A stretch of DNA of 22,268 bases from Suilimivivens sp964458255 (GTDB lineage: Bacteria > Bacillota > Clostridia > Lachnospirales > Lachnospiraceae). The translations under genes and the position numbers were made by a program. Where the stretch lies: assembly GCA_964458255.1 (NCBI GenBank), contig CAYWHY010000026.1, positions 1 to 22,268 of the forward strand. Direction: 5' to 3'. The notes under the pieces are model-generated. The model had not been told where the DNA came from. It saw only the letters and a program-made list of their open reading frames with translations, and made no database searches. Below are positions 1 through 6,176 of the stretch, piece after piece (the stretch's first letter is position 1; each line of letters starts with the position of its first letter).

Positions 1-311
1 GCATCATACTGTGCATACATTTTCTGTGTCTCATTTTCCAATATGTAATAATGGCGGATATAGGGAATCAACAAAACTAAAATCAGTATAGCAAGTACCG
101 CCAGCATAGGGGTAAACGAAAGAACCGTCGTAACAACAGACAGCATTTCCAAAATAGCAAAGGTGACCGTCACTATCAGATGTATCAGTCTCTCATGCTG
201 AAAAAAAGAGATCTGTATCAGATGCTCTTCCAGTATCTTCTCCCAGTCTGCATCCTCCTTCTGTAAAAGTTCATCCATCCTACGTCTGTAAGCAAGAATT
301 CTTTCTTCCAT
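1..311 (-). CDS. Hypothetical membrane protein, C-terminus outside the window
   Basis: The reading frame opens with ATG at 309-311 and stays open to the window edge, giving 103 visible residues. A purine-rich ribosome site (AAAGGGAAG) sits just upstream. The first 40 residues are charged and probably helical (starting MEERILAYRR). Two hydrophobic stretches follow, at about residues 43-65 and 68-86, so this looks like a small protein with a membrane hairpin and cytoplasmic ends. I do not recognise a family. It starts 27 bp after the amidohydrolase stop codon on the same strand, so it is probably the third gene of the thioredoxin-amidohydrolase operon. Function unknown. Confidence 0.7.
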   Translation of the reverse strand, partial: MEERILAYRRRMDELLQKEDADWEKILEEHLIQISFFQHERLIHLIVTVTFAILEMLSVVTTVLSFTPMLAVLAILILVLLIPYIRHYYILENETQKMYAQYD

Positions 312-338
312 AATCTTCCCTTTCTTTCGTATTCTTTA

Positions 339-1550
339 TTAATGTTCCTCAAGCCAGCGCATTGCTATATATGCATAAACAGCACAGCCGTCTGCAAGGG
401 CAGCTTCGTCAAATTTTACTTTCGGATGATGTTGTCCGTAGCAATAGCCGTCATCCGGTTTTCCTGCAGCAAGTGCCAGCATAGCCGTAGGTATTTCCTG
501 ACTGATGTAAGCAAAATCTTCAGAAGCAGTCGCCTTTCCCAATCCTCCCAAAGCATCTGCCGATAATGCTTTGCCGGAATCTAAAAGCTCTGTCAGATAC
601 GTATAGACATCCCGAACCACATTGACATCATTGTTAAGTGTCGGGCATCCTCCTGTGTATGTCACCTCGGCACTTGTCCGAAAAGTTTTTGCCACGCCAT
701 GGGCAATGTCTTCAAGGCGCTCTTTCATCTGTGTCCGGACGTCTTCATCCATAGTACGGATGGTACCTCTCACGGTAGCTGTACCGGGAATTACATTTCC
801 TGCTACTCCGGCATTAAAAGCTCCGATTGTCAATACTGCCTGCTCACTCATGGCAATCTCTCTTGCTATCACTTCCTGAAGTGCAAGGTGTATATGGCAG
901 GCTGCATTAATCGGGTCAATGGTCTGTTCGGGCATGGAGCCGTGCCCGCCCTTCCCCGTAATTACTATAGTAAAATTATCGCACGCAGGAGCACTGACTC
1001 CCTTAGGTGCCACAATAACAGTTCCTGCCTCAAGCGGAATTCCTGCTATCACATGAATCATAAGTCCAACGTCCACGGAAGGGTTTTCAAGGACGCCATG
1101 GCAAAGCATATCTTTTGCCCCCTGCATCACTTCTTCGCCCGGCTCAAACACAATCTTTACCGTTCCCTGAATCTCATCCTCGTATTCTTTTAAAATTTTA
1201 GCCGCACCAAGAAGCATTGCCGTGTGCATATCATGACCGCAGGCATGCATATTACCGTTATCGGAAGCAAAATCCACGTCAGCTTCTTCCCTGATGGGAA
1301 GTGCATCCATATCTGCACGGAGTAAAAATACCTTGCCGGGCTTCTTTCCGCCCGCCAAAGCAATCAGTCCTGACTCTCCGCACTCTGCAGGTTCATAGCC
1401 CATCGAAGCAAGCTGTTCTTTCACGTATTTTTTTGTAATCGGAAGTGACAGTCCCGTCTCGGGATTTTGATGAAGAAATCTTCTGTGTATAACCATTTCT
1501 TTTTTCATCTGCTGCGACAAACTAACTAATTGCTTAATTTCGACTTCCAT
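339..1550 (-). CDS. M20 family metallo-amidohydrolase (N-acyl-amino-acid amidohydrolase / hippurate hydrolase type)
   Basis: 403 residues, the usual length for the M20D amidohydrolases that remove acyl groups from N-acylated amino acids (hippurate hydrolase, IAA-amino-acid hydrolase, N-acetyl-diaminopimelate deacetylase). Seen: RADMDALPI near residues 78-86, the metal-binding HACGHD motif at 102-107 (Cys104, His106), EPGEE at 136-140 supplying the catalytic and metal glutamates, His166, the dimerisation-domain motif GKGGHGSMP at 199-207, and a late QHHPK motif (His374/375) for the second metal. There is no signal peptide, so it is cytoplasmic. It follows the thioredoxin gene by 17 bp and is probably cotranscribed. 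The exact substrate cannot be told from sequence, and there are no lysine-pathway neighbours to argue for DapL-type deacetylation. Confidence 0.92.
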   Translation of the reverse strand: MEVEIKQLVSLSQQMKKEMVIHRRFLHQNPETGLSLPITKKYVKEQLASMGYEPAECGESGLIALAGGKKPGKVFLLRADMDALPIREEADVDFASDNGNMHACGHDMHTAMLLGAAKILKEYEDEIQGTVKIVFEPGEEVMQGAKDMLCHGVLENPSVDVGLMIHVIAGIPLEAGTVIVAPKGVSAPACDNFTIVITGKGGHGSMPEQTIDPINAACHIHLALQEVIAREIAMSEQAVLTIGAFNAGVAGNVIPGTATVRGTIRTMDEDVRTQMKERLEDIAHGVAKTFRTSAEVTYTGGCPTLNNDVNVVRDVYTYLTELLDSGKALSADALGGLGKATASEDFAYISQEIPTAMLALAAGKPDDGYCYGQHHPKVKFDEAALADGCAVYAYIAMRWLEEH

Positions 1551-1567
1551 ACTATCCTCCGCTCTTA

Positions 1568-1879
1568 TTATACGTTCAGCATATCCAATATTTCCTCTTT
1601 GGAAATCACTCCACTGTTTCTTAAAGCGGCTTCACCATTCTTAAATACCACAAGGGTAGGAACACTCATTACCCGGTACTGCGCGGTAAGCTCCGGTGCT
1701 TCATCAATATTTATCTTACAAATTTTGGCATTTGTCACTTCATTTGCCAACTCCTCAAGAACCGGTGCAAGCATTTTACAGGGCATGCACCAGTCTGCCC
1801 AAAAATCCACCAAAACCGGAACATCTGATTTTAAAACTTCACTCTCAAAATTTTCTGCTGTTATGTGTAACGCTGCCAT
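1568..1879 (-). CDS. trxA: Thioredoxin with CMPC active site
   Basis: 103 residues, a single thioredoxin fold. Seen: FWADWCMPCK with the redox cysteines at 31 and 34, and the cis-proline loop MSVPTL with Pro74. Family knowledge: thioredoxins reduce protein disulfides in the cytoplasm and are recycled by thioredoxin reductase. The dipeptide between the cysteines is Met-Pro rather than the classical Gly-Pro, which would be expected to shift redox potential or partner choice. The start is ATG with a strong GAGGAG site upstream. It is the first gene of the probable operon with the amidohydrolase, and a sigma-A promoter lies 60-90 bp upstream. No reductase gene is adjacent. It could be a secondary thioredoxin rather than the main one. 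Confidence 0.9.
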   Translation of the reverse strand: MAALHITAENFESEVLKSDVPVLVDFWADWCMPCKMLAPVLEELANEVTNAKICKINIDEAPELTAQYRVMSVPTLVVFKNGEAALRNSGVISKEEILDMLNV

Positions 1880-1940
1880 GCCTTTCTCCTCTTTTAAATT
1901 GATTTATTTGTTACTTATTATAACCATTTTTGTTAATCTG

Positions 1941-1969
1941 ATTATAATATGTCCTTTGTAAAATGGCAA
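1941..1969 (-). promoter_or_regulatory. Sigma-A promoter for the thioredoxin operon
   Basis: On the minus strand, TTGCCA (1964-1969) and TATAAT (1941-1946) are separated by exactly 17 bp. Transcription would start near 1934, about 55 nt before the thioredoxin start codon. A second TATAAT-like box lies nearer the gene (1917-1922) but lacks a good -35. The promoter is back-to-back with the MATE promoter. Confidence 0.65.
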
Positions 1970-1978
1970 AGACTTTGA

Positions 1979-2007
1979 TTGACTTACCGCATCAAAACCA
2001 TTATAAT
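1979..2007 (+). promoter_or_regulatory. Sigma-A promoter for the MATE exporter gene
   Basis: TTGACT (1979-1984), a 17-bp spacer and TATAAT (2002-2007), close to the sigma-A consensus. The start site would fall near 2014, giving a short leader with an AGGAG ribosome site 7 nt before the ATG at 2039. No operator or attenuator is visible in the leader. Confidence 0.75.
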
Positions 2008-2038
2008 TGCTGTATTCTGATTTTTTAGGAGCTATATT

Positions 2039-3594
2039 ATGTGGAAAAATTTCAAGAAAAAATATATCGGAGACAAAGATTTTTATAAATATGTATTATG
2101 TCTTGCAGTCCCTATGATTATACAGAATGCAATTACAAGCTTTGTAAGCTTTCTTGATAATATTATGGTAGGGCAAATCGGTACGGAACAAATGTCAGGT
2201 GTTGCCATCGTAAACCAGCTGATGTTTGTTTTTAATATCTGCATTTTCGGAGGTGTTTCCGGTGCAGGTATTTTCGGTACGCAATTTTACGGAAAAGGCG
2301 ATTATGAAGGTCAGAAATATACCTTCCGTTTCAAGATGTATGCATGCCTTATCATTACTGCCATAGCACTTTTATTGTTCGGTTTTGCAGATACACAGCT
2401 GATTTCCCTGTATTTAAGTGACAACGGCAGTGTCGGTGATATTACACTTGCGTTAAATTACGGAAAAGAATATCTCGCTGTCATGACAATCGGGCTTATC
2501 CCCTTTGCTGTCGGCCAAACTTATATTAATACAATCCGAGAATCCGGTCATACCTTCATTCCGATGGTGGCAAGTGTTACTGCCGTTTTTACCAATCTGA
2601 TTCTTGACTACGTATTTATTTTCGGTTTCGAAAAAATCCCTGCAATGGGCGTTACCGGTGCTGCAATCGCTACTGTTATCGCCAGATTTATCGAATGTCT
2701 CATCGTAATTGTCTGGACACATACGCATAAAGAGAAAAACCCCTATATGGTAGGAGCTTATAAGGGCTTTACCATTCCCGGCAATATTCTGAAAGAGGTC
2801 CTCAAAAAAGGATCGCCTCTGATGATTAACGAAATGCTCTGGGCAAGCGGCATGGCTGTCATTTCACAGTGTTATGCCTTCCGCGGACTTGAAGTGGTTG
2901 CCGCCCAGAATATTTCTTCCACTATCAGTAACCTGTTCAACATTGTTTATATTCAGTTGGGCGGGTGTATTGCTATTGTAGTGGGACAGCTTCTTGGTGC
3001 AGGAAAGCTTGAGGAAGCCAAAGATGCGGACAATAAAATGATTTTTTTCAGTGTCGTTTGCTGCGCAGGAGTCTCTACGATTATGGTATTTTTAGGAGGT
3101 CTTTTCCCCTCCATTTACAACACGGAAGAAAGCATCAAAGAGCTGGCAAAGACTTTCATTATTATTTCAGCCCTTGCCATGCCGCTTTGTGCTTATTGCC
3201 ACTGTGCATACTTTACACTGCGCTCAGGCGGCAAAACAGTCATCACCTTCCTTTTTGACAGTGTGTACACCTGGGTACTGCTTATTCCGTTTGCCTACGT
3301 ACTGTCTCACTATACCACGCTTTCCATTGTAACTGTCTTTTTCTTAGTGCAGTTTACGGAAATCATTAAAGTTGTCATTGGATTTTTCATGCTGCGAAGC
3401 GGTGTGTGGTTACAGAANNNNNNNNNNNNNNNNNNNNNNNNNNNNNNNNNNNNNNNNNNNNNNNNNNNNNNNNNNNNNNNNNNNNNNNNNNNNNNNNNNN
3501 NNNNNNNNNNNNNNNNNTCATTAAAGTTGTCATTGGATTTTTCATGCTGCGAAGCGGTGTGTGGTTACAGAACATTGTTGGCGGTAATGAATGA
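2039..3594 (+). CDS. MATE family efflux transporter (3' end broken by an assembly gap)
   Basis: A polytopic membrane protein of the multidrug and toxin extrusion family, which exports cationic compounds using an Na+ or H+ gradient. Seen: a start typical of the family (YKYVLCLAVPMIIQN), DNIMVGQIG near residue 41, and alternating long hydrophobic segments up to residue 459. The frame is open from 2039 to 3417, where 100 Ns begin. The bases after the gap (3518-3572) repeat the 55 bases before it exactly. If the two copies are merged, the frame continues LQNIVGGNE and stops at 3592-3594, giving a 466-residue protein of normal MATE length. Read through the Ns as deposited, the frame shifts and yields a nonsense tail ending near 3622. 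The substrate is unknown. The gene is convergent with the sigma-like gene, 14 bp apart. Confidence 0.9.
3363..3417 (+). repeat. Direct 55-bp duplicate, upstream copy, abutting the N gap
   Basis: Identical to 3518-3572 over all 55 bases, and both copies end at the same coding position of the MATE gene. Both abut the run of Ns. A 55-base identical overlap at contig ends fits a de Bruijn assembler with k=55 rather than a biological repeat. Confidence 0.9.
3418..3517. other. Assembly gap of 100 Ns
   Basis: Exactly 100 Ns, the conventional size for a gap of unknown length. Because the flanks overlap by 55 bases, the true gap is probably zero or negative and no sequence need be missing. Confidence 0.95.
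3518..3572 (+). repeat. Direct 55-bp duplicate, downstream copy, abutting the N gap
   Basis: Second copy of 3363-3417, starting at the first base after the gap. The real end of the MATE coding sequence follows it. Confidence 0.9.
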
Positions 3595-3608
3595 GTCATC
3601 ACTCATGA

Positions 3609-4409
3609 TTAGGGAAGAGTAATCAATTCTTCCGGTGCGACCTCATTAAAAGACATAATCCTGTATCTGATATCATTTTGCGTCCACACAACATAAGATA
3701 CCTTCGTTTCGGATACTTTATCTGCTTCCCGTTCTTCATTTTCATGTGCATGCATCGCCTGCATAGTATCAATATGAATTGTGTCTGCTCCTTCTTTTTC
3801 ATAAACAAATCCCAACTGGTTATAACCTGCAACTACATTGTCATTTTCATCAACGTCGTTTGTTTCAAAGACACTCATCTCTTTAAAATGATATCCGTTT
3901 CTGAAATTTTGCACCGCTTTTACATTATACCCGGCTTTGTGCTCTGCCTCATCCAGCTGTGTAAATTTTGTATATCCAGTCGGCTTTCCATGGCTGACTA
4001 TATAACTTACGGCACCTGACGATGCCACACTGACAGTTCCAATCATAAGGCATGCTGCCGCCGCCAAAATTACAGCTTTTTTCATAGCAAAATGCTTTTT
4101 AATCATTCCCTTTTCCTCCATCTTTTTCATCAAGTTCCGATTTGACTTTTCATCAAGAATCTCCGGAGCAAGGGTTTGCCTTAAGGCGTACTTTCTGCGT
4201 CTGTTCTTCCACAATCTTATGGCAATGGACAATAAATAACTTTTGGGATTTCCGTTTTCATCAATATGTGCCGATAGCTCCATCGCTTTTAAAAAGGTAT
4301 CCTGATACAAATCTTCACCTTCCTGCAAACTCCCGCTCATCCGCCTGCAAAACCCATATATATCTTTTCCATAAAGATTGATACATTCTTCCAGTTCCAC
4401 AATTGTCAT
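3609..4409 (-). CDS. ECF sigma region 2 fused in frame to a membrane-anchored anti-sigma-like protein; possibly a deletion product
   Basis: 266 residues in one uninterrupted frame, ATG at 4407-4409 with AAGGAG upstream. Residues 1 to about 75 are a typical ECF sigma-70 region 2 (GEDLYQDTFLKAMEL, then PKSYLLSIAIRLWKNRRRK), which binds core polymerase and the -10 element. The linker start (LAPEILDEKSN) is there, but region 4, needed for -35 recognition, is missing. From about residue 100 a different protein begins: MIKKHFAMKKAV, a membrane segment at 110-128, then about 138 extracytoplasmic residues. A perfect GGAGG (4115-4119) lies 8 nt before the internal ATG at 4104-4106, so the second part probably derives from a separate downstream gene and may still be translated alone. 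Inference: a deletion removed the 3' half of the sigma gene and joined the frames. It may be a pseudogene, a membrane-tethered regulator, or an assembly error. The function of the extracytoplasmic part is unknown. Confidence 0.7.
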   Translation of the reverse strand: MTIVELEECINLYGKDIYGFCRRMSGSLQEGEDLYQDTFLKAMELSAHIDENGNPKSYLLSIAIRLWKNRRRKYALRQTLAPEILDEKSNRNLMKKMEEKGMIKKHFAMKKAVILAAAACLMIGTVSVASSGAVSYIVSHGKPTGYTKFTQLDEAEHKAGYNVKAVQNFRNGYHFKEMSVFETNDVDENDNVVAGYNQLGFVYEKEGADTIHIDTMQAMHAHENEEREADKVSETKVSYVVWTQNDIRYRIMSFNEVAPEELITLP

Positions 4410-4442
4410 CCCATACTACTCCTTCAATCGGCCGATATCTTC

Positions 4443-4475
4443 TTAGACGTCTAAGGGTTAACCCTTTCACTTATA
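4443..4475 (-). promoter_or_regulatory. Possible promoter with twin palindromic operator upstream of the sigma-like gene
   Basis: On the minus strand a -10-like TATAAG (4470-4475) is followed by the 14-bp perfect palindrome AAGGGTTAACCCTT (4453-4466) and then the 12-bp perfect palindrome TTAGACGTCTAA (4443-4454), the two sharing two bases. The predicted start (about 4463) falls inside the first palindrome, the usual place for a repressor operator. No convincing -35 is seen. Binding protein unknown. Confidence 0.4.
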
Positions 4476-4513
4476 CATTGTAATAAAAGCGTAAATGGTT
4501 CATAGAAATTTCC

Positions 4514-4558
4514 ATAAAAAATCCAATGTCAACATTTTCATGTATCCGACATTGGATT
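4514..4558 (-). terminator. Rho-independent terminator of nrdG-tadA
   Basis: A perfect 11-bp stem (AATCCAATGTC at 4520-4530 paired with 4548-4558) with a 17-nt loop. On the minus strand it is followed directly by a run of six T. It lies 65 bp after the tadA stop codon. Confidence 0.75.
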
Positions 4559-4622
4559 AATGGCGAAAAACCGGAATTCAAATATTTCATTGTAAATAAC
4601 CTGTAGCCAAAAAGAAGAATTC

Positions 4623-5126
4623 TCATTCACACTCTTCCTGCATTTCTCTTCTTTCTTCTTTCTCCCTCTTCACACGTACTCTAAGCTCCTTAAAAAAGGT
4701 CTTTAGCATCTTTGAACACTCTTCCTCAAGTACCCCTCTTGTTACCTTTACCTGATGATTAAATTCCGGCATTTGAAGGACATTTAAAACAGAACCGCCG
4801 CAACCGGCTTTCGGATTCATACATGCCATTACCACCTCGTCAATTCTCGCCTGCACAATAGCCCCTGCACACATCTGACAGGGTTCTAAGGTCACATATA
4901 GCGTACACCCCTCAAGACGCCAGTCTCCTATCTTTTTACTTGCCTTATTAATGGCTGTTATCTCCGCATGGGCAAGCGTGTTCTTGTCTGTGTTTCTGCG
5001 GTTATAGCCTCGTCCTATCATTTTTCCTTCATATACTATTACGCATCCGATCGGCACCTCTCCAAGAGCATATGCCTTTTTTGCCTGCCGGATAGCTTCC
5101 TTCATATATTTTTCCTGCTGTGTCAT
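4623..5126 (-). CDS. tadA: tRNA-specific adenosine deaminase (A34 to inosine)
   Basis: 167 residues. Deaminates A34 to inosine in the wobble position of tRNA-Arg(ACG), in the cytoplasm. Seen: the cytidine/deoxycytidylate deaminase zinc motifs HAE at 53-55 (His53 metal ligand, Glu55 proton shuttle) and PCQMC at 82-86 (Cys83 and Cys86 metal ligands). The early VPIGCVIV segment is typical of TadA rather than of free-nucleoside deaminases. The last 20 residues are a charged tail (KREKEERREMQEE) of a kind common in clostridial TadA. It starts 3 bp after the nrdG stop, with a ribosome site inside the nrdG 3' end, so the two are almost certainly cotranscribed and coupled. Confidence 0.95.
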   Translation of the reverse strand: MTQQEKYMKEAIRQAKKAYALGEVPIGCVIVYEGKMIGRGYNRRNTDKNTLAHAEITAINKASKKIGDWRLEGCTLYVTLEPCQMCAGAIVQARIDEVVMACMNPKAGCGGSVLNVLQMPEFNHQVKVTRGVLEEECSKMLKTFFKELRVRVKREKEERREMQEECE

Positions 5127-5129
5127 ACT

Positions 5130-5858
5130 TTATCCGATTCCTCTTAGTTCTACATTTCCTGTCATTTGGGGAAGCCGTTGAAGGCTCTCCTTCATCTTTG
5201 CCATTTCTTCCTTCTCATACCCATTAAAACCCGATGCCACACCGTATAGCATGGTTCTGATTTCCTTTTCATTTCCCTGATACTGCTGTAAAAAGTACTG
5301 TGGGCAACCTGCTATCCATTCCCCTATTGCCAGAATATCCTGTATTGTGTGAAATTCCTTAACTACCGTTGTTCGAAATTCATACGGTATTTCCGTCTGC
5401 TTTAAAATTTCTATGGATTTTTCAATTCTTTCTATGGCGAAATCTTCTTTCCCCACAGTTTCGGCATATTTTTCCCTGCAATTTTTAATGTCCATTGCCA
5501 CATAATCAATGAGACCTTTTTGTAAAAGTTCCTGTAACATTTCCGGATGATACCCATTGGTGTCTAACTTTACATCATACCCGATTTTTTTTATTTTTGC
5601 GATAAAGTCCGGCAAATCTGCCTGCAACGTAGGTTCTCCTCCCGTGATGCATACACCTTTTAACACATTTTTTCTCTTTTTAAGAAAAGAAAAAATCTCC
5701 TCCTCAGAATATGCGTCTTGTACGGCAGGTTTTAAAACCAAATCTCCGTTATGGCAAAACGGACATCTGAAATTACATCCACCGGTAAAAATCGTGGCTG
5801 CTACCCGTCCCGGATAATCTAATAAAGTTGTCTTGTTAAGTCCTGCGATTAACAACAA
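5130..5858 (-). CDS. nrdG: Anaerobic ribonucleotide reductase activating protein (radical SAM, NrdG type)
   Basis: 242 residues, radical SAM. Seen: CNFRCPFC with the iron-sulfur cysteines at 28, 32 and 35, and the SAM-binding GGEP at 73-76. The opening LNKTTLLDYPGRVAATIF and the ending NVELRGI match the NrdG subfamily that generates the glycyl radical on class III ribonucleotide reductase. No nrdD lies in the window, so activation of another glycyl-radical enzyme cannot be excluded. It is somewhat longer than the classical enterobacterial NrdG. The start is a TTG: tandem TTG codons at 5856-5858 and 5853-5855 follow AGGAGG, and the second has the better spacing (7 nt), so the true protein may be one residue shorter. 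First gene of the nrdG-tadA operon, divergent from the SRP RNA gene. Confidence 0.88.
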   Translation of the reverse strand: MLLIAGLNKTTLLDYPGRVAATIFTGGCNFRCPFCHNGDLVLKPAVQDAYSEEEIFSFLKKRKNVLKGVCITGGEPTLQADLPDFIAKIKKIGYDVKLDTNGYHPEMLQELLQKGLIDYVAMDIKNCREKYAETVGKEDFAIERIEKSIEILKQTEIPYEFRTTVVKEFHTIQDILAIGEWIAGCPQYFLQQYQGNEKEIRTMLYGVASGFNGYEKEEMAKMKESLQRLPQMTGNVELRGIG

Positions 5859-5879
5859 TATCCCTCCTCAAAGCAACAG

Positions 5880-5908
5880 TTGACAAATCTACCAAAAAAA
5901 CATATACT
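5880..5908 (+). promoter_or_regulatory. Near-consensus sigma-A promoter of the SRP RNA gene
   Basis: TTGACA (5880-5885), a 17-bp spacer with an A-tract, and TATACT (5903-5908). A full consensus -35 and a strong -10 fit a highly expressed stable RNA. The -35 lies only 21 bp from the nrdG start codon, so polymerase binding here could interfere with nrdG transcription. Confidence 0.85.
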
Positions 5909-5914
5909 ACAAAA

Positions 5915-6138
5915 GTATCTGAGATAATCGTGTTTTTATTTTCAGGGGAACTGCCATGGCTGCCCTTTGTAAGTGGCGTTGACGGGTTGGTCTTGCGCAA
6001 TGGATGTCTGCGAACCGTGTCAGGTTGGGAACAAAGCAGCACTAAGCGGAATTTTCCATGTGCCGTAAGGGTGCCGGCTCTTAGTTAACTGCTTAGGTAA
6101 CGCATGGCAGCTTCCCCGAGGGTAAAAGCACGATTTTT
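5915..6138 (+). ncRNA. ffs: Signal recognition particle RNA (4.5S/6S-like)
   Basis: RNA scaffold of the signal recognition particle, which binds Ffh and targets nascent membrane and secreted proteins. Seen: the conserved helix 8 core GTGTCAGG...AGCAGCACTAAG at about 6017-6045. The apical GGAA tetraloop is closed by TTG/CAA pairs where the common sequence has TCC/GGA, a compensatory change that keeps the helix. Below it, CTTGCG pairs with CGTAAG and GGGTTGGT with GCCGGCTC. The long arm GGGGAACTGCCATG pairs with CATGGCAGCTTCCCC near 6104-6119, and outermost ATCGTG (5927-5932) pairs with CACGAT (6129-6134), followed by five T, so the closing helix also serves as terminator. The 5' end is set from the promoter; both ends are uncertain by several bases. 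I could not confidently assign the Alu-type domain. Confidence 0.9.
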
Positions 6139-6176
6139 ACTTATCCCATTATACATTTGTTTCCGCTCATTGTCAC

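Noticed and set aside
699..1193. Plus-strand open frame of 164 codons inside the amidohydrolase gene
   Set aside because: It is the antisense of a gene with intact catalytic motifs, Cys/His/Asn-rich with no family features and no ribosome site.
3591..3606. Small inverted repeat ATGAGT-CATC-ACTCAT between the convergent MATE and sigma-like genes
   Set aside because: Only 6 bp, AT-rich, no T run on either strand; too weak to call a terminator.
3571..3622. A MATE reading frame continuing past the N gap to about 3622
   Set aside because: The 155 extra bases (100 Ns plus the duplicated 55) shift the frame by two; the merged sequence stops at 3594 with a sensible MATE C-terminus.
5836..6042. Minus-strand open frame of about 68 codons over the SRP RNA
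   Set aside because: It is antisense to a structured RNA with strong covariation and has no ribosome site or protein-like composition.
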